Positions 33,214 to 35,014 of a stretch of DNA of 35,014 nucleotides are shown here, piece after piece. The notes beneath the pieces were generated by a model. That model was not told the origin of the DNA. It ran no database searches and worked only from the letters and a program-made list of their open reading frames with translations. This DNA comes from Hyella patelloides LEGE 07179 (lineage in GTDB: Bacteria > Cyanobacteriota > Cyanobacteriia > Cyanobacteriales > Xenococcaceae): NCBI RefSeq assembly GCF_900659865.1, contig NZ_LR213773.1, positions 29,329 to 64,342 of the forward strand, given 5' to 3'. The first letter of the stretch is position 1. Each line of letters opens with the position of its first letter. Made by a program: the position numbers and the translations under genes.

Positions 33214-35014
33214 TTACAAGGTAAAGTTGCCGTCGATCTGAAACACAAAGTCATCGTAATCAATATCTCCTCCTCCATAAAGATCTTCAAACCCAAACGT
33301 ATTGTCACCAAGCAGGCGTAGATGATCTACTCGATCCCGATTAGTACCCACATAAGCAAAATAAGCAAGGGAGCCAGCATCTAACTGATTATTTGGGTTA
33401 GTGGCGAGAAACTGCTCTGGAGTTCCGTCAGCAATGATATAAGGAGCTAGGATAACTCCACCCTCTAGCTGCATTGCCACATTTTCTGTGTCTCGGTTAA
33501 GGACTAAATCGAGGCGTTGTCTGATAGCTGTTTCGGCATAACCAGGAGCATCAGGCGCAATTAATTGTCCTGTTAAAGAATCTCGGATCGCTCCTTGCTC
33601 ATTTTCAATCACATATAAACCAACAGAATTATCGTAATTGGCAGAGGTAAATGTGGTAAATTCGACTTCTACCATACCAGTTTGATCGCGCAGGTCAAGT
33701 AATTCTCGTTCTGGTTTTCCTTGTAGCCCTGTTACCGATGGTAAGGCTCGATCGCTTATCTGAACTCCCAGTACTAAATCATCAAAATCTGCGTCACCGC
33801 CATTGACTAAGTCTTCCCATGAAAGAGTAAACCCGTTATTGTCTAGCTCTGATATTTGTGAATGGTCAAAATTATCTGTATTACCTGTAGAAGTAGTAAA
33901 GAATACATCTGGTAAGGTTTGTCCGACAGCTAAATTAGCCATAACAGTATCAACAGTACTGTTAGAAACCAGCAAAAATCCCAGATGTTCTTGACTATTG
34001 AAGCTTAGTTGACGAGTGGCAATAAGATCGGGAAAAACAGTTTCAGGAAGTGCAGAAAAAACCACTTCTGCTTTGTCAATCGCAGCTTCTAAATAGCCAG
34101 TTTGCTCTGGTGCAATGCCATCAATTGTACCGCGCTCATCATCCACAACAAATACAGCAATTTCGTTGATATAATCGGCTTTGCTTTCTATGAGGTTGAA
34201 TTGTAATGAGACTTGCTCGTTAGTACCAGAAAGAGCAAAAATTTGATGGTCGTTTTGCATAATGCTAGAAGGTTCAAAAGCATTGATGCTCAACTCAAAA
34301 GTTTCCCTAGCAATTCCGCCGTTGCCATCATCAGCTGTCACTTCAATAGTAATTGCGCCTACATTTTCTGCTGTGGGTGTACCGCTAAATGTCGCTGTAT
34401 GGGCATCAAACTCAAGCCAATCAGGTAAAGGATTGCCGTTTGCCAAAGTAGCAGTTAATGTTAACTCGTCTCGATCTTCATCGCTAAAAGTATTATCTGC
34501 TAAGGTTAAGCTTAACTCCTCATCTTGATTAATAGTTTGGTTGTCAATCGGGTTCGTGACTGTGGGATTATGGTTAAACATTCTCACAGTGGTTGCAGCA
34601 AATGCACTGTTGCTACTTGGTGTGTCTCCACTATTAATCACAAATTCGATTCTACGAGGTTCAGTGTCAGGATTTTCTGCCGTATTGTTATAACTAACTG
34701 TCCGTAGAACTTGTTGATAGTTGGCAATAGTATCTGTTCCATTTAGAGTGAGAATACCAGTAGCACCGTCATAGTTAGAAGTTATTGCTGTGTTGCTAGT
34801 ATCGGCTGTGAGGATTTCGCGATCGCCATCTAAGAGGTTGACAATTTCGATGGTTGCACTGGCAATCTGGGATGAATCAGCAGATTCTACAGTCAAGCCA
34901 CTGTCTACAATGGCAATAGTTTCTCCTTCAAAAATAGGATTTAAATCAACGTCTGCATTACTGCCATTCAAGTCTAGGGTTAAGTAGGCATTGCCAAATA
35001 CTACATAGCTTTTG
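33214..35014 (-). CDS. Large extracellular protein with cadherin-like and DUF4114-like domains, 5' part missing
   Basis: The frame is open through the right edge. A TTG at 34969-34971 is only an internal codon, and the upstream residues (KSYVVFGNAYLTLDL) resemble the end of an FG-GAP/integrin-alpha-like repeat. Visible domains are a repeat unit with SATIEIVNLLDGDREIL (calx-beta/cadherin-like); a dystroglycan-type cadherin domain (NPIDNQTINQDEELSL...GTPTAENVGAITIEVTADDGNGG); then two DUF4114-like copies, each ending in an acidic calcium-type loop, GGDADFDDLVLGV and GGDIDYDDFVFQI. The protein ends soon after the second copy. Such proteins are calcium-dependent surface or secreted adhesins, often type I exported. 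Family is clear; specific role unknown. Confidence 0.88.
   Translation of the reverse strand, partial: KSYVVFGNAYLTLDLNGSNADVDLNPIFEGETIAIVDSGLTVESADSSQIASATIEIVNLLDGDREILTADTSNTAITSNYDGATGILTLNGTDTIANYQQVLRTVSYNNTAENPDTEPRRIEFVINSGDTPSSNSAFAATTVRMFNHNPTVTNPIDNQTINQDEELSLTLADNTFSDEDRDELTLTATLANGNPLPDWLEFDAHTATFSGTPTAENVGAITIEVTADDGNGGIARETFELSINAFEPSSIMQNDHQIFALSGTNEQVSLQFNLIESKADYINEIAVFVVDDERGTIDGIAPEQTGYLEAAIDKAEVVFSALPETVFPDLIATRQLSFNSQEHLGFLLVSNSTVDTVMANLAVGQTLPDVFFTTSTGNTDNFDHSQISELDNNGFTLSWEDLVNGGDADFDDLVLGVQISDRALPSVTGLQGKPERELLDLRDQTGMVEVEFTTFTSANYDNSVGLYVIENEQGAIRDSLTGQLIAPDAPGYAETAIRQRLDLVLNRDTENVAMQLEGGVILAPYIIADGTPEQFLATNPNNQLDAGSLAYFAYVGTNRDRVDHLRLLGDNTFGFEDLYGGGDIDYDDFVFQIDGNFTL

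Overview
The window is AT-rich and peppered with the octamer GCGATCGC and its core GCGATCG. This is the HIP1 signature of cyanobacterial genomes. The gene content agrees: a CrtR-type beta-carotene hydroxylase, CHAT/TPR and haemagglutinin-type secreted proteins, DUF1822, DUF4332, a cyanobacterial-type small heat shock protein, and a remA-gmk pair beside rqcH. Many heptameric tandem repeats (STRRs) between genes also fit. I infer a unicellular or pseudofilamentous cyanobacterium, perhaps Pleurocapsales-like. The sequence alone does not fix the genus. I saw no rRNA, tRNA, CRISPR array or intact transposase gene.

Layout. 1-4.4 kb (minus): a secreted two-partner-secretion exoprotein cut by the left edge, then a TPR/CHAT protein. 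4.6-8.5 kb: a CorA transporter, a divergent membrane protein of unknown function with voltage-sensor-like segments, a hairpin-rich gap and the small heat shock gene. 9.1-13.2 kb is an accessory island: a CHAT protease-like domain fused through one membrane segment to a PstS-like phosphate-binding domain, convergent with an AAA-ATPase plus TOPRIM-like (DUF3226-type) pair that resembles defence modules of the OLD/PARIS kind. 13.4-16.0 kb is a compact cassette: a membrane protein with an extremely Cys/Gly/Ser-rich tail (TIGR04222-type), a DUF692 (MNIO) enzyme and a small partner-like protein. This looks like a peptide/protein-modification system in which the tail would be the substrate. 16.2-18.9 kb: a sigma-like regulator, a 214-bp transposon-like element with no gene of its own, a DUF1822 protein and UreF.

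19-35 kb: a secreted CAP-domain protein with a long T/S/E-rich linker and a PPC-like end; cupin and YbjN genes; remA-gmk divergent from rqcH; about 1 kb of structured non-coding DNA; DUF4332; a MerA-like flavoprotein disulfide reductase; and a minus-strand run PiT phosphate transporter - purE - crtR - menC. The window ends with a 2OG-Fe(II) oxygenase and a large extracellular protein (cadherin-like plus two DUF4114-like motifs) cut by the right edge.

The most promising unfamiliar biology is (1) the Cys-rich-tail/DUF692/partner cassette, (2) the CHAT-membrane-PstS fusion next to the AAA/TOPRIM pair, and (3) the 214-bp element, whose insertion into a heptamer repeat tract can be reconstructed almost to the base. 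Heptamer repeats recur at translation starts between 14.4 and 26.7 kb and appear to have supplied the start regions of several unrelated genes.
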